Origin: CAYTPI01 sp964439625
GTDB lineage: Bacteria > Chloroflexota > Anaerolineae > Aggregatilineales > UBA3940
NCBI GenBank assembly: GCA_964439625.1
Contig: CAYTPI010000026.1
Location: 1 to 41,018 of the forward strand
DNA length: 41,018 nt
Direction: 5' to 3'
The notes beneath the pieces were generated by a model that was not told the origin of the DNA, searched no databases, and saw nothing but the letters and a program-made list of their open reading frames with translations. Shown here in pieces: positions 17,401-26,362 of the stretch. Made by a program: the position numbers and the translations under genes. Positions within the stretch are counted from its first letter, which is position 1. Each line of letters starts with the position of its first letter.

Positions 17401-18069
17401 TCGTGCTTCTTTTTCTTGCCCAGCCATCAGCCAAAGTTGTCCTAGGATGCGGTTGGCAGAGACACAGTTAGGCAAGCGTTTCAGCACTTGAGCAGCAACG
17501 CGCCCTGCTTTGACCTCCTCATGCGCCCGCCAGAGTGTTTCTGCCAGCAGCACTTGCAAGTCCAGCCGTTCGCTATCTTCTTCGATTGCCGCACTCAGTT
17601 CAGGAATGGCCTGTTCGTAGAGATCACCTTTGGCATACAGGCGTGCAAGGGCCCCTTTAGTTAATGGGATTTTGCGTGGCACCGGTGCCGCTGCACCCAA
17701 ACCACCGCGCATCCCATACAGGCGTTTAATTTCTTCCTGCAATTCCTGGTTATTAGGCACTTGCTCAAACGCACGTTCGAGGTGCCAGATAGCCTGCTCA
17801 ATGGCGTTGCTCTCGCGGTAGCATTCACTGATGCCGATGTGAGCAACGAAATCGTTTGGATCTGTGCTAAGCACACGCTGAAACATATCCAGAGCATCTT
17901 GATACTTTTCTTGCTCTAACAAAGCGCGGGCAAGAACACGGTAGGCATCAACATACTTCGGATATGTTTCGAGGATGTGGCGGCTATGCTCAACCGCATC
18001 ACGATAGTCCTCACGGTCAAAGCGACCTTCAATAAATTTAATGTATTCGCGAAGGGTCAACTCCGCCAT
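14461..18069 (-). CDS. TPR protein with a long disordered region of L-P-x-W-L motifs
   Basis: 1202 residues. Residues 1-270 are TPR helices (YPKYVDAYRVLARALLEQEKY, then DPNDFVAHIGISECY). Residues about 320-1080 are acidic, Ala/Pro/Glu-rich and predicted disordered, studded with about 20 short motifs of the form (D/E)-L-P-(D/A/S)-W-(L/M)-K/E/G; exact LPDWL occurs nine times. The last 100 residues return to TPR-like helices (QLEEKNVDLALSAYESLVNSGQL). No signal peptide or membrane helix is seen, so it should be cytoplasmic. TPR ends around a multivalent linear-motif region suggest a scaffold that recruits many copies of one partner, which is inference. AAGG lies 7 nt before the ATG. Confidence 0.88.
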   Translation of the reverse strand: MAELTLREYIKFIEGRFDREDYRDAVEHSRHILETYPKYVDAYRVLARALLEQEKYQDALDMFQRVLSTDPNDFVAHIGISECYRESNAIEQAIWHLERAFEQVPNNQELQEEIKRLYGMRGGLGAAAPVPRKIPLTKGALARLYAKGDLYEQAIPELSAAIEEDSERLDLQVLLAETLWRAHEEVKAGRVAAQVLKRLPNCVSANRILGQLWLMAGQEKEARPFLLQLRELDPYIAYLLEHPGEDVPADQFSLTKLDYSARDEVAGQLGWVSEIDAIEKRQGITGPLPSLPDIASAQTPVEPNTPVTPRKPMSLSRQAPDWLSEALSDEPTTTQPDTDEFQAGELRALLGIDEAEVAASTTATSVTDLPTSSESSDEGIPSWLEETLAEDTGPNVNVDELKDEPPDWLQGVLKDDQVPENKVASLDNQPVVQSNDSAPRNALTVQSIEQDTVGPDTPVNSEQVTSTPTSNEEDSMIPDDMNDEAPDWMLSGDLDSDDALAWLEELAAKYDPDFEKTAGDEEETVEETLVMKKPTTPEDMETQPAPPVMDAADDDLPDWLKEPGDALAAAPAVEDDLPDWLKEDATPTAEEKEPETEPVRPPGLEAAAAAAATSDAEDDLPDWLTEMESISADDTGDDDLDWLRSPAEEARPALAASADDDLPDWLRQSAEETPAPAGETPPAPAAVGSSDAMSWLDEQVAEQGVDPDKVVSEALEKDRPSTNGVPIPDLDAAAVEPDDDDLPDWLKEASADAEASGKVRETDDFAGLTDDLEIESDGALGWLEGALGDDDDEFAKLLEADEDESKPTAPAPEPSVSNDDDADLPAWLKGIADDPAEEEAAVGSDLPDWLGVPSEPTAESSSASDDLPSWLGDVAKPQEEPAQPPAPAEKAPEPMAAAEPTDEDDLPDWLKGFDEAEDREPMPSLAASPAPAVETETPAADDSDDSDDLPDWLKGEPDLDIGEPAEAVAAVMPAAVTASDDADSDDLPDWLKGVDEESEAPAAEIEQTDAGQLFEPAIEEEEALPAWLKEEAEKDAEPEAAMAAPETIEKTPDPAPPVKETGGLTGWLQAVEPAESLSDMEREITPAEPEPMTAATPAASITPVEQAAAVALPGADLQDYGQWLTEGRNQLEEKNVDLALSAYESLVNSGQLLNETIADLSAYLNEQSGDNPQVRRIIGDALMAQGRLQDALDMYRNALDTL
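14866..17121 (-). repeat. Recurring coding motif for LPDWL-type peptides
   Basis: About 20 short motifs (DDLPDWLKE, DLPAWLKG, APDWLSEA, DLPSWLGD and similar) are spaced irregularly, mostly 20-50 residues apart, in an acidic linker. The DNA between motifs is not repeated but the motif is, which argues for selection on the motif rather than a fresh array expansion. Confidence 0.8.
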
Positions 18070-18190
18070 AGGTAAGCCTTGAGGTTGCTGAGAGGTTCAA
18101 CAAGAAAAAAGCAAGATTGCTCTCGCTAATTATGCGTTGACCAGGTTGATCCCGCAAGTGTGCTGGCATTACAGGCTCCGTACATTTGGC

Positions 18191-18691
18191 CTACGTGTTT
18201 GCAGACGGCTCAGGCCATCTTTCAATCGTTTCAACCAACTGCATCGGTAATTCAATACGACAGAGTGCGTAAGTCGCTGCGGCAACTACCTTGTCACTAC
18301 GGTCATTGAGTGCGACCAACAAGCTGGGAATGGCCTGCACACTTTCTATCTGCCCGAGTGCGTAGGCGGTAACCTCCCGTACACTAGGGTCTTTATCTTG
18401 AAGGCACTGCTTCAACTTGGGTATGCATTCCGGGCTGCCAATCCGTCCGAGTATGTAAGCAGCCGCATCGCGCACGTGTCTATCAGAATGCGTTAGGCGT
18501 TTACTCACCGCTTCAACAGCCGTAGTGCCGAGTTGCTCAAGGCTCTGAATGGCCTTGAGCCGCTCATCTTTATTCTCAAGCGCTTTTGCATAGCGCTCGG
18601 CGGCACGCGAGCCACCCAGCCTGGGTTCTTGTTGTTCAACCTGCGAACCAATTGCTGGCTCATGACCGTTGCGCTTTTTGAAAAACGCCAT
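18191..18691 (-). CDS. HEAT-repeat protein
   Basis: 166 residues. After a basic, polar N-terminus (FKKRNGHEP) come about four HEAT/PBS-lyase type repeats, for example RHVRDAAAYILGRIGSPECIPKL and PSVREVTAYALGQIESVQAIPSL. These form a protein-binding solenoid; no catalytic residues are visible. It lies 121 nt upstream of the TPR gene on the same strand, so both could share a transcript, giving two helical-repeat scaffold proteins together. Specific partner unknown. Confidence 0.85.
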   Translation of the reverse strand: MAFFKKRNGHEPAIGSQVEQQEPRLGGSRAAERYAKALENKDERLKAIQSLEQLGTTAVEAVSKRLTHSDRHVRDAAAYILGRIGSPECIPKLKQCLQDKDPSVREVTAYALGQIESVQAIPSLLVALNDRSDKVVAAATYALCRIELPMQLVETIERWPEPSANT

Positions 18692-18777
18692 CTGCTACTC
18701 GTCTCAAATTATGCGATCCGTCGGTTGATCATAGCGACAGCGCCATCTGCAAGCTACGATGCTGCCTGCGAAACCGC

Positions 18778-18783
18778 TATAAT
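18778..18783 (+). promoter_or_regulatory. -10 box for the APH-type kinase
   Basis: TATAAT lies 41 nt before the ATG at 18825 in the divergent region between the HEAT gene and the kinase. No good -35 box is seen at 17-18 nt. Confidence 0.35.
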
Positions 18784-18824
18784 AAACATTGTCACGATGT
18801 CACGATGAAGGATAATGCTTCGGT

Positions 18825-19811
18825 ATGAGCAAACGGCACCTCACTGAGAACTATCTTAAAGCACTATGTACCCGCACATTTGAGGACCGTCCGCGTCAAC
18901 AATTAGCTGATATTATCCCACTCAACAGTCGTCAACATGAGATGACCGCCTTCGAACTTTGGTGGTATACCGATGATGGCATCACAAAACATGAAAAACT
19001 CGTGGCACGGCGTTACGTCAGCACACTAAGTTGGTGGCGCTCTGATGATCTTGGTAAAGCCCAGCGTGAGGCTGTGCTGGTGCGGTGGTTGCACAAGATA
19101 GGCTTGCCCGTGCCTCGCGTGTATGCGCGCGAGTTCAGCGCAAACGGTGATGTGACTTTATTTTCATACATCGATGGCTACGATCTTTCTGCTGGAACCC
19201 TATCTCTGATTAACCTGATTACACCCTATATACCCGAGGTTGCGGGTTTTTTAGCCCAACTGCATGCTCAACAACCCCCACCTGACGTAGCACAGTCACT
19301 GCCAACAGTATCCCTATCATATGTACTCGCTAACCTAGCAGCCCTCTCTGCACAGATTGACGCGCCAGAACTTAGCGCTGCTATTGATCGGGCCATGGGG
19401 CGCTCGTTTGACGTCGAAGAGGCGTCGCCGGTCATTCTACACGGGGATTTTCACTTCCTAAACCTACTGCTGCATAAAAATGAAATTGCTGGCGTCGTTG
19501 ATTGGGAATATAGTGCGCTAGGTGACCCACGCTGGGATATTGCTAATATATATATGCAGTTGGTTGACTTTGGCGCTGCCGATGCAGCCGCAGAGTTCCT
19601 AGCTGTGTATACAGCAAAAACGGGACGGACATTTGACGGCCCCCCTTTATTCAACATAATGGCCCCATTGCAACAGTGGACTATCTCTGAGTGGCTGGTG
19701 CAGAAGCAAATGCTAACTGAACTTGAGTCTTTTAAGATGGCGGACGAGATGGTAGCTCAACGAGATGTTCACCGCCGGAGAGCGCGCATGGCACTTTCAA
19801 TGCTTGACTAA
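18825..19811 (+). CDS. Aminoglycoside phosphotransferase/choline kinase family protein
   Basis: 328 residues with the APH-type kinase core: the catalytic loop HGDFHFLNLLL (Brenner motif, with Asp and Asn) and the metal-binding VVDWEYSALGDPRWDIANIY, corresponding to the kinase DFG region. An N-terminal lobe reads KLVARRYVSTLSWW and includes REAVLVRWLHKIGLPVPRVYA. The family phosphorylates small molecules such as antibiotics, choline, homoserine or sugars; nothing here fixes the substrate, and resistance should not be assumed. The upstream ATG at 18805 is followed by a stop in its own frame, so 18825 is the start. The ribosome binding site (AAGGA) is rather far, about 13 nt. Confidence 0.88.
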   Translation: MSKRHLTENYLKALCTRTFEDRPRQQLADIIPLNSRQHEMTAFELWWYTDDGITKHEKLVARRYVSTLSWWRSDDLGKAQREAVLVRWLHKIGLPVPRVYAREFSANGDVTLFSYIDGYDLSAGTLSLINLITPYIPEVAGFLAQLHAQQPPPDVAQSLPTVSLSYVLANLAALSAQIDAPELSAAIDRAMGRSFDVEEASPVILHGDFHFLNLLLHKNEIAGVVDWEYSALGDPRWDIANIYMQLVDFGAADAAAEFLAVYTAKTGRTFDGPPLFNIMAPLQQWTISEWLVQKQMLTELESFKMADEMVAQRDVHRRRARMALSMLD

Positions 19812-19895
19812 AATTCCGGTATCAAATGTTGATTTTTTGCTATTTCAATATCATTTGTGAGAATTTTCACTGATGAAAAAGGTTTACGTGCTCAA

Positions 19896-19924
19896 TTGGA
19901 TGATTTTCATGTAACATATATATA
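19896..19924 (+). promoter_or_regulatory. Candidate promoter for ppdK
   Basis: TTGGAT (19896-19901), a 17-nt spacer and TATATA (19919-19924) lie in an AT-rich 264-nt intergenic stretch, about 150 nt before the gene. The long leader that follows shows no recognised riboswitch. Confidence 0.3.
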
Positions 19925-20075
19925 GTTAGTATCTCAGCATCCTATGTAACATCATATTTGACTATCAGGCAGTCACACCTCCCCTCACCTTGCCTGAGAA
20001 AATAATCACCTCTATACACTATCGTCGTACACCGATGTAAAAGTCCGCCTCTATTATCAAGTTAGGAGTCAACCT

Positions 20076-22792
20076 ATGGCACAAAAACAATGGGTCACAA
20101 TGTTTGAAGAGGGCAGCGGTTCAATGAAGCAGTTGCTTGGCGGTAAGGGCGCTGGCCNNNNNNNNNNGCCGAAATGAGTAGTGTTGGGCTGCCGGTTCCT
20201 CCCGGTTTTACCATCTCTGCTGAAGCTTGCCGTGACTATTATGCAAACGATAAACGCTTCCCTGATAGTATGTGGGAGCAAAGCCTCGAATGTCTCGCGA
20301 AAGTTGAAGAAGCGGTCGGCAAAAAGTTTGGCGACCCAGAAAACCCACTGTTGGTATCCGTTCGTTCCGGTGCCGCCGTAAGTATGCCGGGTATGATGGA
20401 TACCGTGCTCAACCTTGGCTTGAATACCGAAACCCTCAACGGGCTCATTAGACTAACAGAAGATGAGCGCTTCGGCTGGGATGCCTACCGTCGGTTTGTC
20501 CAGATGTTCGGCGAGATCGTTCTTGGGGCCCCGCGTGAGAAGCTCGGACGGGCCAAAGACACCCTCTCCTCCCACGGGATAAACACACAGCACAACGGAC
20601 AGGTGACGGAAAGCGAAGTCGAGACGCTGCAACGGACAGTCGAGCGCCTCAAGGAGATCATCCGTGGTGAAGTTCGACAAGTCGTCCCAGAGGACCCAAC
20701 AGAGCAACTTCGCGTCGCAATTGCCGCCGTCTTCGACTCGTGGATGAACAAACGCTCTGTTGATTACAGAAGGGTCAATCGAATTGATGACTCGCTGGGT
20801 ACTGCCGTCAATGTGCAGGCGATGGTCTTTGGGAATGCGGGCCTCAATTCAGGGACGGGGGTGGCATTTACCCGCAACCCAAATACAGGGCAGCCAGTGC
20901 TCTTTGGAGAATACCTGACCAACGCCCAAGGCGAAGACGTGGTTGCTGGCATTCGCACGCCATCATCCATTGTTGATATGGCAGAGGAACTGCCAGACAC
21001 TTACCGTCAGCTGCTGCAAATTGCTGATAAGCTTGAAGCGCATTTCTCTGACATGCAAGACATTGAATTTACGATTGAGCAAGGCAAGCTCTGGATGCTT
21101 CAGACTCGCACAGGCAAGCGCACGGGTAAAGCCGCCGTCCGCATCGCCGTTGACATGGTGCGAGAAGGCCTGATTCGCCGTGAAGAAGCTATCATGCGAG
21201 TCCGTCCAGATCAGTTAGAGCAGTTATTACACCCCGTCGTCGACGAGTCGGCTGTGACCGAATTGATCACCCAAGGCTTACCAGCATCGCCAGGTGCAGC
21301 TTCTGGTAAAGTCGTATTCGATGCTGACACAGCCGTCAAGATGTTTGAGGAGGGTGAAAAAGTCATTCTCGTCCGCCATGAGACCAACCCAGATGACTTC
21401 CACGGCATGAACGCCGCCGAGGCTATTCTGACTTCTCGCGGTGGCGTGACATCACACGCGGCAGTTGTGGCCCGCAGTATGGGCAAATGCTGCGTTGTCG
21501 GCGCAGGTGACGTCACCGTTGACTACAATCAGCAATTATTTTCAGTCGGTAGCATCCGTATTTCTCGCGGTGATTGGATTACCGTTGATGGTAACGATGG
21601 ACGCGTCCTGCATGGGCAAGTACCGACGATCGACCCAGAATTAGACGAATATTTCGATACAATGATGCGTTGGTCTAATGAGTACAAACGCCTCAAGGTT
21701 CGTGCCAACGCAGATACGCCTACAGATGCCCGTATTGCAGCCTCATTTGGCGCACAAGGCATCGGTTTATGTCGCACTGAGCACATGTTCTTCGAAGACG
21801 ATCGTATTGAACACATGCGCGAGATGATCATGGCACCGAACTCAGTCGCCAGGGCAGAAGCGCTGGATCGGCTGTTCCCGCTGCAAGTCTCCGACTTTAT
21901 GGGCCTGTTCAAAGCAATGGACGGACACCCCGTCACTATTCGCTTGTTAGACCCACCGCTCCATGAATTCCTGCCTGCCTTTAAGGACACGACCGAGCAG
22001 ATCACTAACTTGAAACTCCAATTACGGTTGGCTTCCAATCTCGGTGATATCAACGACTTGTTGCAGCAGCTAAACGAAAAAGAGATCATTTTAGGGCAAA
22101 TTGAACGCCTGACGGAAGTAAACCCAATGCTTGGGCACCGCGGCTGTAGGCTTGGGGTTGCCTACCCGGAGATTACCGAGATGCAGGCCCGGGCCATCTT
22201 TACGGCTGCAGCACGAAGTCAAAGAGAGGGCATTAAAGTCATTCCAGAAGTTATGGTCCCATTGGTGGGCTTTGTGACCGAATTCAAATCACAAGAAGAG
22301 ATTGTCAGGCGTGTTGCTCAAGAAGTTTTCATGGATTTAGGCGAGCGCTTCGACTATAAAGTCGGCACTATGATCGAACTACCACGGGCTGCTTTAACAG
22401 CCAATGAGATCGCGGAGCATGCAGAGTTCTTCTCGTTTGGTACAAACGACCTAACCCAGACTACCTTAGGCCTCAGCCGGGACGACTCTGCGCGCTTCTT
22501 ACCCGGTTACGTTCAGCGTGGCATCTTCAAAGATGACCCTTTCCAACGTATTGACATAAATGGTGTTGGGCAGTTAGTCCAAATAGGGATTGAACGTGGG
22601 CGCAGTGTTAGCCCTGATCTTAAGGTCGGTATTTGCGGAGAACATGGCGGTGAGCCAGAGTCAGTTTCGTTCTTCAACCAAATTGGGCTTGACTACGTCA
22701 GTTGCTCACCCTTTCGGATACCCATCGCCATTCTCGCAGCAGCACAGGCATCTTTAGCGAATGAAGACTCACCAGTCGGTGTCATCAAATAA
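20076..22792 (+). CDS. ppdK: Pyruvate, phosphate dikinase (interrupted by an N run)
   Basis: The enzyme interconverts pyruvate, ATP and Pi with PEP, AMP and PPi. The start is ATG 20076 with AGGAG 7 nt upstream, reading MAQKQWVTMFEEGSGSMKQL then LGGKGAG before 10 N. After the gap it resumes AEMSSVGLPVPPGFTIS. The two sides are in different frames if the gap is really 10 nt; a 2-nt gap would give GGKGAG-L-AEM, exactly the family pattern, and a 902-residue protein. Later motifs include the ATP-grasp N-terminal region, the phospho-His loop GGVTSHAAVVARSMGKCCVV (His about 458), GLCRTEHMFF, and the C-terminal catalytic Cys in GICGEHGG (about residue 851). It is followed by a terminator, so probably monocistronic. 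Confidence 0.96.
20158..20167. other. Assembly gap of 10 N inside ppdK
   Basis: Ten undetermined bases break codon 28 of ppdK. The frame shift across the gap shows the true length is 2 modulo 3, most simply 2 nt. Confidence 0.95.
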
Positions 22793-22810
22793 ATTTCCAT
22801 AAGTGAAATT

Positions 22811-22847
22811 AAAAGCGCCCCTCATAAAGCACAAGGGGCGCTTTTTT
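22811..22847. terminator. Bidirectional terminator between ppdK and the antiporter gene
   Basis: Perfect 12-bp arms aaaagcgcccct (22811-22822) and aggggcgctttt (22834-22845) with an 11-nt loop, a T run on the plus side and an A run before the left arm. It can stop both converging transcripts. Confidence 0.93.
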
Positions 22848-22858
22848 GTTTAGCGAAA

Positions 22859-24781
22859 TCAGTAACCAAGTTTCAACTTAACTGCTTCAAGATCACTTGG
22901 CGGGCCAATCAAGGTGATATCATCCATTAAGTGCAGCTTGGTGTAACCGTTCGGCAAAATACGGTTGCCATGCCGGTTAATCGTCAAGAACAGCACCTCG
23001 GTTGGCAGCCTCAGGTCACGAACAAGTTGACCATGTACAGCCTGGTTGGTAATCGTCACTTGGGCAAACTCAAAGCCCGGATCTTTATGCAAGGTTAACT
23101 GTGCTGTTTGGGGCGTCCTGACAGCTTGTACCAACACATTAACCATCGCTGAAGTGGAGTCAATAACCATAGCATTAAATTCGGCTACAGCGTCAGCACT
23201 AGTAATATCACTGAGCCTTGTGATTAAACGTGGCACCCCAAAGCGTTCATATGCCCCTTGAATTATCTGCCGATTTTGCTCATCATCTGGCATCATTGCA
23301 ACAACAGCATCCGTATTAGTATCAATGACTGTTGCAAGTTTCTCTGGCGTTAAATCGTCCATTATAGAGACCTTAAAGCCATTCATCTCAGTTTGAGCAG
23401 CGTGAGTTTTATCAGTATCTACCAAAATGACGTGCCAGTTGTGCGTCTTCAATTCGCGAGCAAGAGCTAGTGACTGCGACTCAATACCAAAGATGACAGC
23501 ATCGCGACGCTGGTCGCGCTTCACATCGTCATCTGGCAGGTTTGTTTCACCAACCCGCTTCAGAGCAAAGCGTAAGAAGATAGGCCCAAAGACCTCGTTA
23601 AGCACCACAACACTGATGACCATCGTCGCAAAGGAGTCGCCCAAGATAGGAAACACGACGGCAACTTCACGAGCAAGGCCTAAGGCAATCCCAGCTTGAG
23701 TAATCAAGCCCATCCATGCTAACCGCCTGAATTTTGACGGTTCTCCAGCTAGGGAAGTTCCCACAAAAGAGCCTAAAAAAATACCCCCGAGACGTGTCAC
23801 AAATAAGGCTGCCGCAATTGGCAGGGTCACTAATAAGATATCTAGCTTGAGCGCAACACCAGTCAGTGTAAAAAATGCCACATAGACGTATGGGCCAACA
23901 TCATGAAGCAGATCTTCAAATTGTTGCCGATGCGACGTAAAGTTTGTGACGAAGAAGCCCGCGACCATCGCTGAGAGAATTGGTTCAATATGGACTGAGA
24001 AGACGCCTATACTTTTTGAAATTTCATCCAATTGAAATCCGGTGAAGAATACAAGGGCACCTGTCAAGAGTATGAAAATAATCTTGATGATTTTAGAGAG
24101 GTCAGTCGAGAGAATGGTTCGTAGTATCAAGCCAGCAACAACACCCAGCAAGATACCACCCCCAATATCAACGATCAGCAAACCGACAAACCCAATACTG
24201 ATTGACGCACCGCCAAGTATGATATCGACCACAGCTATAGCGATGGCGAATATCACAATGATAAAAACGTCCATAAAGACGGTGGTGCTAAGCACCATTT
24301 GCGAATAGGGCCCGCGAGCACGTACCTCCTGAATAACGGCAATCGTTGAGGCAGGTGAAAGCGCCAGCAGCACAGTACTACCAAGGATAGCAACAGCTAG
24401 CCTGCCAGGGGTGCCAAAATCAGCAGTGAAAGGAATAAACTGCGTTAACAGGAAGATAACGGCTCCCATGATCAGTGACGATAAAATAACGATGCCGAAG
24501 GTTGTGGTCAGAATAGTGCGCAACCGATCCTGCAGTTCCTTAAAATACAATTCACTACCTGCGACAAAGGCAATGACACCTAACGATAGTTCATCTATGT
24601 AGCGCAGTGTTTCGGTAGCTTCTTTTGGAATCATGCCGATAACAAACGGCCCAGCAATTGCGCCAGCAAACAGATAGCCCGTGATGTAAGGCAGGTTAAA
24701 CTGGGAAGCAAATTTGCCAATTTGTCGGGAAGCCAGCGCGATTAGTGCAAAGGCCGCGGTGTGAAAAACAATAGGAGGCAT
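22859..24781 (-). CDS. CPA2-type cation:proton antiporter with C-terminal RCK domains
   Basis: 640 residues. About 12 hydrophobic segments (residues 1-390) include LPYITGYLFAGAIAGPFVIG near the N-terminus and GFQLDEISKS, typical of the Na+/H+ or K+/H+ exchanger family. Residues about 410-530 form a TrkA-N (RCK) domain and the last 80 a TrkA-C domain (LRLPTEVLFLTINRHGN to MDDITLIGPPSDLE). The protein would exchange H+ for Na+ or K+ across the inner membrane under cytoplasmic ligand control. The dinucleotide loop reads FGIESQS rather than GxGxxG, so NAD(H) binding is doubtful although the VILVDTD acidic residue remains. It sits alone on the minus strand. Confidence 0.9.
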   Translation of the reverse strand: MPPIVFHTAAFALIALASRQIGKFASQFNLPYITGYLFAGAIAGPFVIGMIPKEATETLRYIDELSLGVIAFVAGSELYFKELQDRLRTILTTTFGIVILSSLIMGAVIFLLTQFIPFTADFGTPGRLAVAILGSTVLLALSPASTIAVIQEVRARGPYSQMVLSTTVFMDVFIIVIFAIAIAVVDIILGGASISIGFVGLLIVDIGGGILLGVVAGLILRTILSTDLSKIIKIIFILLTGALVFFTGFQLDEISKSIGVFSVHIEPILSAMVAGFFVTNFTSHRQQFEDLLHDVGPYVYVAFFTLTGVALKLDILLVTLPIAAALFVTRLGGIFLGSFVGTSLAGEPSKFRRLAWMGLITQAGIALGLAREVAVVFPILGDSFATMVISVVVLNEVFGPIFLRFALKRVGETNLPDDDVKRDQRRDAVIFGIESQSLALARELKTHNWHVILVDTDKTHAAQTEMNGFKVSIMDDLTPEKLATVIDTNTDAVVAMMPDDEQNRQIIQGAYERFGVPRLITRLSDITSADAVAEFNAMVIDSTSAMVNVLVQAVRTPQTAQLTLHKDPGFEFAQVTITNQAVHGQLVRDLRLPTEVLFLTINRHGNRILPNGYTKLHLMDDITLIGPPSDLEAVKLKLGY

Positions 24782-24976
24782 GAGGACCCTAATAATTTAA
24801 ATTTAACGGAACGATAGCAGATTATAATCCTTTACGCTATTGCTATGTGTATTCTAATACGTTTCCATCTGTTAGTGACGTCATCTTAACCCGATAGCGC
24901 CATGCTTCGTTCGCTCTATTAGCTTGATAGCCCCATGGTTTTAGGGGTCGTCTGTATATTAAATATGCAGTAACCT

Positions 24977-24982
24977 TATAAT
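24977..24982 (+). promoter_or_regulatory. -10 box for the Ser/Thr kinase gene
   Basis: TATAAT lies 50 nt before the GTG at 25033. A transcript starting about 24989 would exclude the upstream in-frame TTG (24985) and ATG (24988), supporting the GTG start. A separate palindrome gattataatc at 24820-24829 gives a TATAAT on the minus strand for the antiporter. Confidence 0.4.
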
Positions 24983-25032
24983 GCTTGATGCATATCTCTG
25001 TGACTTGTCAGAGAAGGACAGGGGGCCAAACA

Positions 25033-26310
25033 GTGACGGCAATCAGCACAGATTTCGAATCCGGCGGGCAAATTGCAGGCTGCACCCTGCTTGAGCGCAT
25101 CGGGCTAGGCGGCGAGTCTGTTGTTTGGTCTGCAACCCATTCGGCGCTGTCACACCCGGTCGTTATTCGGTTAACGCCAATCCACACAGGTAATCTGCAC
25201 GAAGCGGAAGGCTTGCTCCGACAAGCACAAATTCTGTCGCGGTTAGCGCATTCTCATGTGCTCCCCTTATATGATACCGGTATTTCTAGCGGTAACTTTT
25301 ATACCGTGTCGCGCTACTGCGCCAATGGCTCACTCGATCAAATGATGCGTAAGCGCAAGCTATCAACGGTTGAGGTACTCCTCTTTGCAATGCAGATTGC
25401 ATTAGCTCTGAACCATTTGCACAATCATCGTGTTGTTCACCGTGATGTGAAGCCAGCCAACATCGTCCTTGACATCAACCAACATGCTTACTTGACTGAT
25501 TTTGGCGTTTCAGAGCAGCTTGTTGGGCGGGATACACCACAGCATGGTTCCTACGGAACCGCGCCTTACGTCCCACCAGAGCATCGGCTTGGGGAAGACG
25601 TCACTCAGGCATCTGATATCTACAGTTTCGGCATTATGCTGTTTGAGATGCTAGAGGGTAGCCTACCATGGGACGGTAGGCGTGCACTACATCAATTTCA
25701 AATACGTGATCCGAAAGCCACACTCCCCCCGCTAGGCAGTGGTTACCCTCCGGCGGTGCATCACGTGTTGCGAGCTATGACTCAGGCCTATCCAGAAGAT
25801 CGTACAACATCGGCCCTGCAGTGCTATCAAGATCTACACGAGGCCTTCGGCAGTCCAGACATCCGCTCGACGGGGGTCATGCCTTCCGCCAAAGATGTTG
25901 CCCTGACGCTGGTTCTACGCGGACGCCAAAGTTGGATAACCCACCCCCAACAATTCCCACTGCGTCTTACTGATCTGGCCTACATTGACAGCCAAATCAA
26001 TGTGATTGATCAAACCGTTTATCCGGATCTTGGTTCTTTCATGCTGCATGGCGCATTAACCTACGACTATCAGGTTGATTATTGGTGGCAGCGGATGCAA
26101 CGAACCTACCGGCGTATGGACCTATGTGAACGCATTCTTTACCATGAGAAAAATCCATCAGCGGCACTTACCAAGCTGCTGACATTCGAGACTGAGTATC
26201 TGTGTGAGCAGCTTGCGCCTGAAACATGGGATCGGCTGGCGGAGCTTGCCAATGGTAAGGGGCCAGGGTACCAATTGGCAGGACAGCTACTCGCCCAGCT
26301 CGACGTCTAA
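25033..26310 (+). CDS. Ser/Thr protein kinase homologue with altered ATP-site residues
   Basis: 425 residues from GTG 25033, which has AGGGGG about 7 nt upstream; in-frame TTG and ATG codons at 24985 and 24988 are alternatives. The kinase domain (residues 13-275) has a glycine loop IGLGGESVVW, HRDVKPANIV (136-144), DFG (156-158) and the YVPPEH activation-segment end. Two usually invariant residues differ: the VAIK lysine is Arg46 (VVIRLTP) and the alphaC glutamate is Gln64 (LLRQAQIL). The remaining 150 residues are helical with no known domain; no membrane helix is seen. It opens a run containing VWA and PP2C-like genes, so it may belong to a phospho-switch. Activity is uncertain. Confidence 0.88.
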   Translation: MTAISTDFESGGQIAGCTLLERIGLGGESVVWSATHSALSHPVVIRLTPIHTGNLHEAEGLLRQAQILSRLAHSHVLPLYDTGISSGNFYTVSRYCANGSLDQMMRKRKLSTVEVLLFAMQIALALNHLHNHRVVHRDVKPANIVLDINQHAYLTDFGVSEQLVGRDTPQHGSYGTAPYVPPEHRLGEDVTQASDIYSFGIMLFEMLEGSLPWDGRRALHQFQIRDPKATLPPLGSGYPPAVHHVLRAMTQAYPEDRTTSALQCYQDLHEAFGSPDIRSTGVMPSAKDVALTLVLRGRQSWITHPQQFPLRLTDLAYIDSQINVIDQTVYPDLGSFMLHGALTYDYQVDYWWQRMQRTYRRMDLCERILYHEKNPSAALTKLLTFETEYLCEQLAPETWDRLAELANGKGPGYQLAGQLLAQLDV

Positions 26311-26362
26311 AGTTTGCCCTTTTATAATCCACATTAATTTATTCACATTAGGTGATAGGCGT

